Shown here: piece by piece, positions 1-9,700 of the stretch
Layout: each line of letters starts with the position of its first letter
How positions within the stretch are numbered: position 1 is the first letter of the stretch
From: Paroedura picta
Lineage: Eukaryota; Chordata; Lepidosauria; Squamata; Gekkonidae
NCBI RefSeq assembly: GCF_049243985.1
Contig: NC_135371.1
Coordinates: 141,501-205,500, forward strand
DNA: 64,000 nucleotides
Reading direction: 5' to 3'
The notes under the pieces: model-generated
Told to the model about the DNA's origin: nothing
The model's input: only the letters and a program-made list of their open reading frames with translations
Database searches by the model: none
Translations under genes and position numbers: made by a program

Positions 1-274
1 CCCCAGGGCTTGCCCGAGGCCAACTAGTCCAGCCCCGCAAGCCCCAGGCCAGGCGCGAGGATTCAGACGCCCGGGATCAAGGGGAGGGGGGGGCCTGGCC
101 ACTCCCCTGCAGCCCGCAGCCTCCGACCCACACGAGGCCTGGCCCTATGCGCGTCTAGGCGGGTGGCGTGGCGTGGCGTGGCGGGGAGCTCCCGGGTCTG
201 CCCCATAGCGGCCCTGCCTGGGCCCTGCTTGCCGGCCTCCCGCCTGAACCCGTGCCCCGTGTTCTGCTTTGCAG
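1..274 (+). other. ZBTB22: 5' flank / last 5'-UTR intron of ZBTB22
   Basis: GC-rich sequence ending in a pyrimidine stretch and CAG at 272-274, a good splice acceptor 28 bases before the ZBTB22 start codon. BTB zinc-finger genes commonly have a non-coding first exon, so this is read as intron with the rest of the gene outside the window. No upstream exon could be identified. Confidence 0.6.
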
Positions 275-302
275 GGAAGGCGGCCGTGAGCCGCGACACG
301 CC

Positions 303-1820
303 ATGGACGCCTCCATCGTGCACGTGGACTTCCCCGAGATCACCAGTGCCCTGCTGGAGAACCTGAACCAGCAGCGTCTGGAGGGGAAACTGTGTGACAT
401 CTCCATCCACGTGCAGGGCCGCGTCTTCCGGGCCCACCGGGCGGTGCTGGCGGCCTCCTCGCCCTACTTCCACGACCAGGTCCTGCTCAAAAACATGATG
501 TCCATCGTGCTGCCCAGCGTGATGGACCCCGTGGCCTTCGAGACGGTCCTGGGCTCGGCCTACACCGGCAAGCTGAACATGGCCTCCGACGAGATCGTCA
601 ACTACCTGACGGTGGGCAGCGTCCTCCAGATGTGGCACATTGTGGACAAATGTACAGAGCTGCTCAAGGAGCGCCGCGGGGCCCTGCTGGGGCCCTCCTC
701 CTCCTCCTCCCGGGCCCACTCCAGCCGCACCAGTGAGAACCAGTCCCCCAGCAGTAGCAACTATTTCAGCCCACGCGACTCTGGTGACGGCCCCGAGCAC
801 GGCAAGTACACCCCACGGGGAGCCTCCTCCTCCTCGACTGGGGAGCGGGACGGCACGGAGGACCACGATGAGGAGGTCATCTTCCAGGCGGAGAAGGGCC
901 CCTCCCGCTGCTCCGACCCTTTTGCCGGGGGCAGCAAGTTCATCCTGGAGACGGACGATGACGTCAGCGACAGCGGGGAGGCGGGCAGCTGCGAGGGGCG
1001 CCGGCCAGCCTATGTGCGGCCCAGCATCATGCCCCAAAAGCAGTGGGTTTTCATCAAGAAGGAGCGTGCCCAGGAGGACCTGGTGCTCACCTGTGAGGAG
1101 GACGAGGACCCCGTGGAGGCGGCAGCAGTGGGCCCTGCACCGGAGGCCGCAGCCCTCAGCATCACTGATGTACGGACCCTGACGCACCCTGGGGGGGGCA
1201 AGCTGGAGGAGCAGGTGAACTTCTGCGAGTCCTCCGAGGACTTCCCCTCTCCCTATGAGGGCCTGGAGGACGCCTCCCCGCTGCCAGGCGCCTATGCCCC
1301 GCAGCGCCCCCTCCTGCCCATGGACATGCAGGGCAACCAGCTCCTGGTCTTCCCACCCCAGCCCCCCGTAGAGCACGGAGCCGTTCAGCTGGCGGCCAGT
1401 TCTGGGGACGGCAACAAGATCTTCATGTGCCACTGCGGGAAGGCCTTCTCCCACAAGAGCATGCGGGACCGGCACGTCAACATGCACCTCAACCTGCGCC
1501 CCTTCGACTGCCCTGTCTGCAACAAGAAATTTAAGATGAAGCACCACCTGACAGAGCACATGAAGACCCACACGGGCCTCAAGCCGTATGAGTGCGACGT
1601 CTGTGCCAAGAAATTCATGTGGCGAGACAGCTTCATGCGCCACAAGGGCCACTGTGAGCGGCGCCACCGCCTTGGGGCAGTGGGGGGCACGGGTGGGCCG
1701 CTGCCCTCGGGGACAGTCAAGAAGGAGGCACCGCCATCCCCTGTTAGCAGGGACCCTGAGTGGGCACCCGGCAGGCCCCCCCGAGGCGAACTGGGCTCTG
1801 CGGGCAGCAGCAAGATCTGA
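303..1820 (+). CDS. ZBTB22: ZBTB22 (BING1), BTB/POZ zinc-finger transcription factor
   Basis: One coding exon of 505 aa. The BTB/POZ dimerisation domain covers about residues 22-118 (motifs LCDISIHVQG, FRAHRAVLAASSPYFHD, VGSVLQMWHIVDKCTELL). A long acidic and Ser/Pro-rich linker follows, including the ZBTB22-like strings SENQSPSSSNYFSPR, PSIMPQK, EEQVNFCESS and MDMQGNQ. Three C2H2 fingers near the C-terminus have first cysteines at about residues 376, 403 and 431; the last finger ends in an HKGHCERRH arrangement. By memory these strings match mammalian ZBTB22 rather than ZBTB9 or ZBTB12. The start at 303 follows the CAG acceptor at 272-274; an in-frame ATG at 168 lies in the presumed intron and is rejected. 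The protein is expected to be a nuclear DNA-binding regulator. Its position next to TAPBP on the same strand matches the mammalian extended MHC. Confidence 0.95.
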   Translation: MDASIVHVDFPEITSALLENLNQQRLEGKLCDISIHVQGRVFRAHRAVLAASSPYFHDQVLLKNMMSIVLPSVMDPVAFETVLGSAYTGKLNMASDEIVNYLTVGSVLQMWHIVDKCTELLKERRGALLGPSSSSSRAHSSRTSENQSPSSSNYFSPRDSGDGPEHGKYTPRGASSSSTGERDGTEDHDEEVIFQAEKGPSRCSDPFAGGSKFILETDDDVSDSGEAGSCEGRRPAYVRPSIMPQKQWVFIKKERAQEDLVLTCEEDEDPVEAAAVGPAPEAAALSITDVRTLTHPGGGKLEEQVNFCESSEDFPSPYEGLEDASPLPGAYAPQRPLLPMDMQGNQLLVFPPQPPVEHGAVQLAASSGDGNKIFMCHCGKAFSHKSMRDRHVNMHLNLRPFDCPVCNKKFKMKHHLTEHMKTHTGLKPYECDVCAKKFMWRDSFMRHKGHCERRHRLGAVGGTGGPLPSGTVKKEAPPSPVSRDPEWAPGRPPRGELGSAGSSKI

Positions 1821-2537
1821 GGGGGAAGGGCCCAGATGGGAGGGCCCTGGGAAGAGACTGGGCTCGATCCGGGTGGTGGTCCCTCTACGGGTCATCCCAT
1901 TGCAGCCCCTTGCCTGTGAGGGATACCACTCCCTGGGACTTGGACTGAAGGCCTTGGCTACCCTTCCTCTGTCCTGCCGGGGGGGGGGGGTGAAGCCCCT
2001 AGGGACTGCCCGTGCTCACTGAACCCCTCCCATCCAGTCTTTTGGCATCTGCTTCCCTTGTGCCGGGGGCTGTCTCTCCCAAGAGACCGAACACAACACT
2101 AAACACTCCCTCCCCAGCATGCTGTTGAGGTGGGGAAGGCCTCTTTGTGTACCAGCAGCCCTTCTATTGACCCTCTCCCCCCCCCCCCAGCGTAAACGGG
2201 GGCTGGGACCTGCCGCCAGAGAAAGCAGGCTTGAGGGGAGGGAGGGAGGGAGGGTGGATGGGAACTGACATGAGGCTGAGCCTCTGCTTGCAAGGCAGAA
2301 GGTCACCAGTTCAAGCCTGGCAGGCTGAGCATAGGTTGCTTGAACCCAGCCAGAGATGACCTTTCTCTCCCCACCCCACCCCCAAGACCCCAATGGGCTA
2401 ATTCCGCAGAAGGTGGTTTGCTGGGGCTTACCTTGAGAGGAACTCTGCATTCAGGTTCACCCACTGGCCCCCTTTCCCAGCCCATCTTCTGAGCAGCTGA
2501 GGTCCCTGTGCCTGGGAAGGTCAAACATCAAGAAGAA

Positions 2538-2672
2538 GTAAAAGAGTTTGTTTCTTATATGCTGCTTTTCTCTACCCAAAGGAGTCTCAAAGCAGCTTCC
2601 ATTCGCCTTTCCTCTCCCCACAACAGACACCCTGTGAGGTGGGTGAGGCTGAGAGAGCCCTGGTATTACTGA
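2538..2672 (-). mobile_element. tRNA-derived SINE, 3' half
   Basis: On the minus strand this matches the 3' half of the window's commonest SINE (body GGGGAGAGGAAAGGCGAATG, end AAGCAGCATATAAGAAAC). The tRNA head is missing. Confidence 0.75.
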
Positions 2673-2682
2673 AGAATAATAA

Positions 2683-2935
2683 TAAGAGATGGTTCTTATA
2701 TGCTGCTTTTCTCTACCCAAAGAAGTCTCAAAGCAGCTTCCATTCGCCTTCCCTTTCCTCTCTCCACAACAGACACCCTGTGAGGGAGAGGATGCTGAGA
2801 AAGTCAGAACAGCTTTACCAGTGCTGTGGCAAGCCCAAGATTACCCAGCTGGCTGCTTGGGGAGGAGGAGCTGGGAATCAAACCTGGCTCACTGGATTAG
2901 AAATCTGTGCTTCTAACCAGTAGGCCAAGCCAGCA
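2683..2935 (-). mobile_element. tRNA-derived SINE, nearly full length
   Basis: On the minus strand it starts with a tRNA-like head (TTGGCCTACTGGTTAGAAGC, an A-box-like region). A B box follows (AGGTTTGATTCCC), then the family body and the tail GCAGCATATAAGAACCATCTC. It lies next to another copy at 2538-2672, about 10 bp away, so the two may have arrived independently at a favoured A/T site. Confidence 0.8.
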
Positions 2936-3429
2936 AGGAGAACCCAAGTTCAGCAGCCATCCCTCCCACTCCTTTCGTGGACCCCCCCCCCCAGCTCTGC
3001 CACACCCTTCTGTTTTTCTCGTCTCCGTCGCACCCGTGAGTTTGAGTTTTGGTAACCATATCTGGTTCGGGGTTGTTGTTTTTTTTTTAAGTGATTATAA
3101 ATATTTATTGATCTGTTTGATGCCCTGCCCTGGCTTCTTTCGTGTGGTGGTTTTTCCAACTAAGGAAGGGATGGGCGGCAGCTCGGTTCTGAAAAACGAT
3201 GGAAGTTATCGGTCTAGTTGGGGTGGGATGGGGGGAGGAGGTGTTCTTCTGTATGTTCCTCCAAAATTCCTTGAAATTGGAGTGAGCAAGGAGTGGCTTT
3301 CAAGGGAATTGGAGTCTGGAAGAGAGGCAACCAAGAGGGGCCTTGAAAGGAGTTCAGAAACCGATGTCCAGGGGGTGAGCGGGAGAACTTTTTCTCCTTC
3401 TCTCAAGAGCTGGAGAGCATCCAATTAAG

Positions 3430-3680
3430 CCGATGGGCATGGACAAGACAAAATATTAATTTTATACCGAGAATGACTAAAACGTGGAATTTGCTGTCAG
3501 AGGATGCCGTGATGGCCACAGGAATCTACTGCATGAAAGGGGAGAAGAGGCCTCTCAGTGGCTATGAAGACGGAGGGAAACCTCCATATTCAAAGGAAGT
3601 AGAGCCTCTGAATACCAGAGGTAGCAGGTGGCAGCAGGCTGGACTGGGTGGACCCTCCCTGGCCTGACTCAGCAGGGGTC
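3430..3680 (+). mobile_element. CR1/L3-like LINE 3' tail
   Basis: Non-coding 3' end typical of a reptilian CR1-like LINE: the phrases for gene end GTGATGGCCACAGG, CTCTCAGTGGCTATGA, CCTCTGAATACCAG, and GGCTGGACTGGGTGGACC ending in CTGACTCAGCAGGGGTCT. It grades directly into the tandem repeat that follows. Confidence 0.65.
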
Positions 3681-3936
3681 TCCTGATGTCCTTAGGAAGG
3701 CCTCAGCCTCTCTGCCCTGTGGCTGGCCCTGCAGAGGAACTGGCTGGCCCCTGTGTGAGATGGGAGGCTGGACTGGAGGGACCCTCCCTGGCCTGACTCA
3801 GCAGGGGTCTCCCGATGTCCTTAAGAAGGCCTCGGCTTCCCTGCCCTGTGGCTGGCCCTGCAGAGGAACTGGCTGCCCCCTGGGTGAGACGGGGGGCTGG
3901 ACTGGATGGTCCCTCCCTGGTCTGACCCAGCAGGGT
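3650..3936 (+). repeat. Short tandem array of LINE-tail units (about 129-134 bp)
   Basis: About two units of the sequence built around GAGGAACTGGCTGGCCCC and GGCTGGACTGGAGGGACC, the same unit that forms the large array at 12.6-13.8 kb. The anchor GAGGAACTGG recurs about 129 bp apart (near 3734 and 3863). Confidence 0.75.
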
Positions 3937-4257
3937 AGAATAATAGAGTGGGAAGAGACCTCTAGTCCAACCCCCTGCAGAATGTAGGAAATTTGCAACT
4001 ACTTGCCCACGCACAGTGACCCCAATACCATGTACAGATGATGCCTCCCACACCCGGAAAAAAAACCCTGAATCCATGGCCAGTCTGGCTGGGAGGAGAT
4101 TCCGCTCCTGACACTAAAGAAGAAGAACCCGCCACCTCCCGAGGAAGCCTGCTCCACTGATGAACTGCTTTAACGGTTAGGAACTTCTTCCGGAAGTTTA
4201 GCCGAAAATTCTTTTGAATTAACTTCATCCCATAGGTTCTAGTCTGACCCTCCAGAG

Positions 4258-4636
4258 CACTGGTTCACAACCTTCCTAATGCTGCAACCCTTTAATACAG
4301 CTCCTCATGTTGTGGTGACCCCCAATCATAAAAACATGCAAGTGTTCTTTCACAGAAATTAAACCAAAACTGACCAATGGCGTGAAGATCCATTGTTCGT
4401 GATGGTATATACATTGGATTTCTTCCGGGGTTTCTCAGTTCAGCTCTGCCTCTTGTCCCACCATGCTGATCTCACTCTTTTCCGCTGCTCCAGTCAGACG
4501 AACGCTCTATATTGATCTACCCCGCAAGACTGTTGTGTAGATGGCACCCCCCTGGCCAAGCTGCTTGCCCTACCGCGACCCCTGTGAAAGGGTCGTTTGA
4601 CCCCCAAAGGGGTCCTGACCCTCAGGTTGACCACTG
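4258..4636 (+). mobile_element. SPIN-like hAT non-autonomous DNA transposon
   Basis: The left end reads CACTGGTTCACAACCTTCCT and goes on to AATACAGCTCCTCATGTTGT and GGTGACCCCCAATCATAAAA. The right end reads GCGACCCCTGTGAAAGGGTC, then TTGACCCCCAAAGGGGTC and GGTTGACCACTG. From memory these ends are those of the SPIN group of hAT transposons. The inner 230 bp is different from the SPIN copies I know and may be a related subfamily. Flanking 8-mers CTCCAGAG (4250-4257) and TTCTGGAG (4637-4644) agree at 5 of 8 positions, with only transitions, as expected for an old 8-bp hAT target duplication. There is no transposase ORF. Confidence 0.8.
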
Positions 4637-4715
4637 TTCTGGAGCAACAGAAAACAACTCAGCCCCATCCGCTATGTGAGAGCCCTTGAAGTATTTGAGG
4701 ATGGTTATCATATCA

Positions 4716-4853
4716 GCCAGCTTGCTGGGGGGTAAACAGTAATGACTGGGGAAGGCACTGGCAAACCACCCTGTATTGAGTCTGCCATGAAAACGCTAGA
4801 GGGTGTAACCCCAAGACATGATCCGGTGCTTGCACAGGGGATACCTTTAGCTT
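4716..4853 (+). mobile_element. Sauria SINE, 5'-truncated
   Basis: Matches the 3' half of the fuller copy at 21743-22026 (CTTGCTGGGGGGTAAACAG, GGCAAACCACCCTGTATTG, GCTTGCACAGGGGATACCTTTA). A 10-bp direct repeat TATCATATCA flanks it at 4706-4715 and 4854-4863, so this is a clean retroposition event into the older CR1. Confidence 0.88.
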
Positions 4854-5200
4854 TATCATATCACCTCTTAGTCGACTTCTCTCCAGGCTAAACAGACCAA
4901 GCTCCCCCAAAATTTCCTCCTACGACTTGGTCTCCAAGCCCCTCACCATCTTTGTTGCCCTCTTCTGGACACGCTCCAGTTTGTCAACATCCCTCTTCAA
5001 CTGGGGTGCCCAAAACTGAACACAGGACTCCAAGTGAGGCTGAACCAGAGCATAGTAAAGTGGAATGCTATACTCTGTTGGATACAGCCCAAAATCCCGT
5101 TTGCCTTTTTAGCCACTGAGTCACACGGTTGACTCATCTTCTGTGACTGGTCTATTAGGACCCCTAGTTCCTTTTCGCACGGACTACTGCCCTATTGTTC

Positions 5201-5475
5201 TTATGAAGGCCTCTCTGCCCTGTTGTTGGCTCTCCAGAGGAACTGGCGGGCCCCTAGGTGAGACAGGAAGTTGGGCTACGTGGACTAGCCCCTTTGTCAC
5301 TTCCAAAAGGATGTAGACTAAATGGAGAGGGTGCAGAGGAGAGCAAGGAGGATGATCTGGGGCCGCCTGGGGACCAAGCCTTAGGAGGAAAGGCGGAGGG
5401 ATTTGGGAAGGTTCTGCCTGGAGAACAGTTGGCTGAGAGGGGACAGGATGGCTGTATTTTAAGTATTTGAAAGGT
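5201..5475 (+). mobile_element. LINE-tail unit and CR1 RT-end fragment
   Basis: 5201-5262 is one more copy of the CTGGCCC/GAGGAACTGGC tail unit. 5280-5475 is a plus-strand CR1 fragment coding a degraded RT C-terminus (GTGCAGAGGAGAGCAAGGAG, ATGATCTGGGGCC, GGAGAACAGTTGGCTGAGAG, TATTTGAAAGGTTG). Confidence 0.6.
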
Positions 5476-5489
5476 TGATTCAAGTGTTA

Positions 5490-6712
5490 GTATGAAGCAA
5501 CAGGGCGGGGGGGGAGCATTGGAGGGGAATCTGTTCCTTCCCCCGCTAACCCCAAAAAGGTTTTCTGAGGCCCCTCCAGGCTGTGATGGGCCCTTTCAGG
5601 AGGGGGGGGAGCACTGCGGGGGACTCCTTCCCTAGACATCCCGGGCAGCCATGCCAAGGCCTGGCAAGATAGCGGCCAGAGCTGCTTGGGGCAGCGGGGA
5701 CACGGGTGCTGGGTTGCCTTCTCCCCCCCCCGCCCCCAGCAGCTCCGCCGAGGCCTGACGAGGCCAGGGCTGCTTGGGGCAGGGGCAAGCATTGGCAGCA
5801 GCTCCCTCCTTCCCCCACCCACACTGGCCCCACCATCCCAGGCCCGAAGCTCCGCCTCCCAGCTCCTGCTTACATGTGGAAGACGTTGGAGGGGGATGCA
5901 GCCAGGGGCAGGACATCCCTCCAGATTGGCTGTTTCATGGATGGATGGCCAATCAGGAATGGGACAACCTACCTGAGTGGTAGGCAATGAGTCCCTCCCA
6001 GCACACTCTTCCCATCTTTAACCGGTCCTGTGGTAAGGGCGACTGGGGAGGAGTTAGGGTGGGCCCTGTCCGGGATAAATACTCGGAGGGCCCAATCAGG
6101 AGCTGCAACACAGCGAGGCTGCTCGGGTTGGGAGAAGGCCCTGGGACGCTGCCGGGGGGGGGGGGGGGGCGGCGCCGGCCTTGTCCCGGGGATGAGGGCC
6201 TAGTGCCCATTTTATTTAAATATAAAATGGGCTTATATTCTAGTTTTATTTATATGATGATGATGACTGGTATCAAAGCCCATTGTAAAAATGGGCTTTT
6301 AAAGGGGCGGACTGGGGATCCCTTGAGTGGCACTGCCACGGGAGGGTTCCTTTAGCCCGGGAGGTTCTCTTGCTGCAGTGAGAGAGCTTCCCGGGCTAAA
6401 GACATAGCAAAAGCTACCCCCCCTGGCGGCAGTGCTGCCATGGGAGGGTCCCTTTAGACCGGGAAGCTCTCTATCCCTTCCCCTGCAGCCTAGAGGCAGC
6501 AATCGTCGACCCCCTGCCCCCCACCGGTGAAAGCGCGGCTTCCCCCCAGGCCGCAAAGCACACCCGTGGCCTAGCAGAGGGGAAGCGATCCTCACCCCCC
6601 TCTACTCACGCCGTCGCAATGTATCCCCAGAGGCCGCAGACGGGCGTAGAGGTAACCGCCTCACAACGCTCCCAGTGGGGGGGGGGGGAGGCGCAACGCG
6701 GCTCCCATTGGC
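5490..6712. repeat. GC-rich unclassified repeat region with hairpins
   Basis: No gene seen. The stretch has G/C homopolymers and two palindromes. One at 6205-6232 pairs GCCCATTTTA with TAAAATGGGC. The other at 6351-6400 is a 20-bp stem around TTTAGCCCGGGA with a 10-base loop. A 45-bp local direct repeat recurs about 101 bp later (6329-6370 and 6430-6472). The sequence after the first palindrome (GGGCTTATATTCTAGTTTTA) resembles the one at about 20005-20025 (GGGCTTAACTTCTAGTTATT), so the two may be ends of one unknown repeat family. Confidence 0.45.
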
Positions 6713-9700
6713 TAGAATCATAGAATCATAGAGTTGGAAGGGGCCATACAGGCCATCTAGTCCAACCCCCTGCTCAACGCAGGATCAGCCCTAAGCATCC
6801 TAATGCATCCAAGAAAAGTGTGTATCCAACCTTTGCTTGAAGACTGCCAGTGAGGGGGAGCTCACCACCTTCTTAGGCAGCCTATTCCACTGCTGAACTA
6901 CTCTGACTGTGAATTTTTTTTTCCTGATATCTAGCCTATATCGTTGTACTTGAAGTTTAAACCCATTACTGCGTGTCCTTTCCTCTGCAGCCAACAGAAA
7001 CAGCATCCTGCCCTCCTCCAAGTGACAACCTTTCAAATACTTAAAGAGGGCTAACATGTCCCCTCTCAACCTCTTCTTCTCCAGGCTGAACATTCCCAAG
7101 TCCCTCAACCTATCTTCATAGGGCTTGGTCCCTTGGCCCCAGATCATCCTCGTCGCTCTCCTCTGTACCCTTTCAATTTTATCTACCTCCTTCTTGAAGT
7201 GAGGCCTCCAGAACTGCACACAGTACTCCAGGTGTGGTCTGACCAGTGCTGTATACAATGGGACTATGACATCTTTTGATTTTGATGTGATGCCCCTGTT
7301 GATACAGCCCAAAATGGCATTTGCATTTTTTACCGCTACATCACACTGCCTGCTCATGTTTAGTTTACAATCCACAAGTACCCCAAGGTCTTGTTCACAC
7401 ACAGTGTTACCTAGAAGCGTATCCCCCATCCAGTAGGCATGCTTTTCATTTTTCTGACCCAGATGCAGAACTTTACACTTATCTTTATTAAATTGCATCT
7501 TGTTCTCATTTGCCCATTTTTCCATTGTGTTCAGATCTCATTGAACTCTGTATCTTCTGGAGTATTTGGCAGTCCTCCCAATTTGGTGTCATCTGCAAAC
7601 TTGATGAGTAGTCCCTCTACCCCCTCATCTAGATCATTAATAAATATGTTAAAAAAGTACCGGGCCATGCACCGAACCCTGAGGTACCCTGCTACTCACC
7701 TCCCTCCAGTCTGATGAAACACCATTGAAAACAACTCTTTGATTGCGGTTCTCTAATCAATTCCCTATCCACCTAACTATCTGAAAATCCAGATTGCAGT
7801 CCTTCAATTTATCCATCAGAACATCATGGGGAACCTTATCAAAAGCTTTACTAAAATCCAAGTAAACGACATCAGCCGAATTTCCACGATCCAGCAAACC
7901 TGTTACTTGGTCAAAAAAAGGAAACCAGGTTGGTCTGACAGGACCTGTTGGAGACAAATCCATGCTGACTTCCTTGGATCACCAAATTGTCCTTCAGATG
8001 TTTGCAGATCGCTCCCTTTAATATCTGCTCCATTATCTTCCCCACAACAGAGGTCAGTCTGTAGTTTCCCGGGTCATCCTTCCTCCCTTTTTTGAAGATC
8101 GGAATAACGTTTGCTCTCTTCCAGTCCTCCGGGACATCTCCAGTCCTTAAAGAGGTCCCAAGGATGATGGACAAGGGTTCTGCAAGTTCTCCGGAAAGTT
8201 CTTTGAGCACTCTCGGGTGTATTTCATCCGGCCCAGGGGATTTGAACTCATCCAGTGCAGCTAAATGCCTCTCAGCAACCCCTCTGTCCATGTCAACCTG
8301 CCATCCAGACACTATCCTTTGGCTATTGCCATCTCTAGATGTGCCTAAACCCTTTGACATGTGGGAAAAAACAGATGTAAAATAGGCGCTAAACCTTTCT
8401 GCTTTCTCTGCATCTTCCATTAGAGTTTGTCCATCTGCACCCAACAGTGGTTCTATTGCCTCCTTTACTTTACGTTTACTCCTCACATAAATGAAAAATC
8501 TTTTCTTGTTACAGTGGGCTTCCCTGGCCAATCTTAGCTCACTCTCAGCTTTGGCCTTTCTGGTGATTGATCTACAGTGCCTAGTAACATGTAGGTACTC
8601 TTCTTTAGAGCTCTGTCCTTCCCTCCATTTCCTGAACATTTCCCTTTTCTTTCTTAGTTCCTCTTGAAGTTCTCTGTTCATCCAAATAGGCTTCTTAGAG
8701 CTCCTGCAGTGTTTTCGTCTTTCTGGGATAGTCATTGATTGAGCATGCAATAGCTCTTGTTTGTGTAGCACCCTTCACATGCTCCCTTCCCTTCCAGCAT
8801 TCTCGTCCATGGTATGACACTCATCATGTCTCTGAGTTTATTAAAGTTTGCCCTACGAAAATCCAACATCCGCGTCTGGCTACAAACTTCCTTGCCTCCC
8901 CATCTCAAAAGGAATTCTATGAGGACATGGTCACTTCCCCCTAAGGTCCCCACCTCCTTCACCTCATCCACCAACTCTTGCCTGTTGGTCAGTATTAAGT
9001 CCAGTATGGCTGAACCTCTTGTGGGTTCATCTACCATTTGATAAATGAAATTGTCAGCCAGGCAGGTCAGAAAGTTGCATGACTGAGGACGCTTCGCAGA
9101 GTTTGTTTCCCAGCACACATCTGGGAAATTGAAGTCGCCCATGATGACAAGGTCCTGCCGCTTGGATATTTTCTCAAGCTGCTCACAAAGTGCAGCATCC
9201 ACATCTTCTCGTTGGTCAAGCGGTCGGTAGCAGACACCAACCACCACACTGTTTGTTTTCCCCTCGCTTATTTTCACCCAGATGCTTTCCATTGTAGATA
9301 TACTCTCCTTCACTAGAATTTCCTGACAGGTAAGCCCTTTCCTCACATACAGTGCCACTCCTCCACCTCTTCGATCTATTCTGTTTTTTCTGAACAGTTC
9401 ATATCCATCCACTATTACATTCCAGTCATGAGAATCATTCCACCAAGTTTCTGTGATGCCTACTAGATCATACCTTTCCATCAGCATGAGAAGTTCCAGC
9501 TCTTCCTTCTTCTTGCCCATGCTTCGGGCGTTAGTATAAAGGCATCTGAATCCATTTACTTTTGGTTCCCTATGAGCTGGCCTTCCTGGCTGGGCTGCCC
9601 CCAATCGGTCTCCTTCCTTACACTCCCTATGTTGAACGTCTCCTTCTCCTTGTAGCTTGATGAATCTCCCCAAGTTCCTGCCAAACACATTCTTCGATAA

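Larger units (their letters stand above)
1821..3110 (+). other. ZBTB22: Probable ZBTB22 3' UTR, invaded by SINEs
   Basis: Non-coding sequence after the ZBTB22 stop with G/C homopolymers (1981-1990, 2178-2190). A tRNA-like SINE remnant may lie near 2260-2340 (a B-box-like AGTTCAAGCCTGG). Two minus-strand SINEs follow. The AT-rich stretch at 3085-3110, with TATAAA at 3096 and a TTTATTG, is the only candidate 3' end; no AATAAA was found. Confidence 0.4.
3937..5200 (-). mobile_element. Old CR1 LINE 3' portion, split by two later insertions
   Basis: The minus-strand CR1 3' end starts at 3937 (TAGAATAATAGAGTGGGAAG, then CTAGTCCAACCCCCTGCAG). It runs through 4257, resumes at 4645-4705, and again from 4864 to about 5200, where the RT-end region is recognisable (CTCTCCAGGCTAAACAGACC, ACACGCTCCAGTTTGTCAAC). 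The gaps are a hAT element (4258-4636) and a Sauria SINE (4716-4853), each with target duplications, so the LINE is the oldest layer. Confidence 0.8.

Noticed and set aside
168-302. Upstream in-frame ATG that would extend ZBTB22 by 45 residues
   Set aside because: It lies before a good splice acceptor (272-274), and the extension is low-complexity and unlike ZBTB22.
63-1895. 610-aa open frame on the minus strand
   Set aside because: It lies antisense to the ZBTB22 coding exon, is a by-product of its GC-rich codons and has no recognised domain.
2253-2340. Possible functional tRNA
   Set aside because: Only a B-box-like stretch; no full cloverleaf could be drawn, so it is taken as a SINE remnant.
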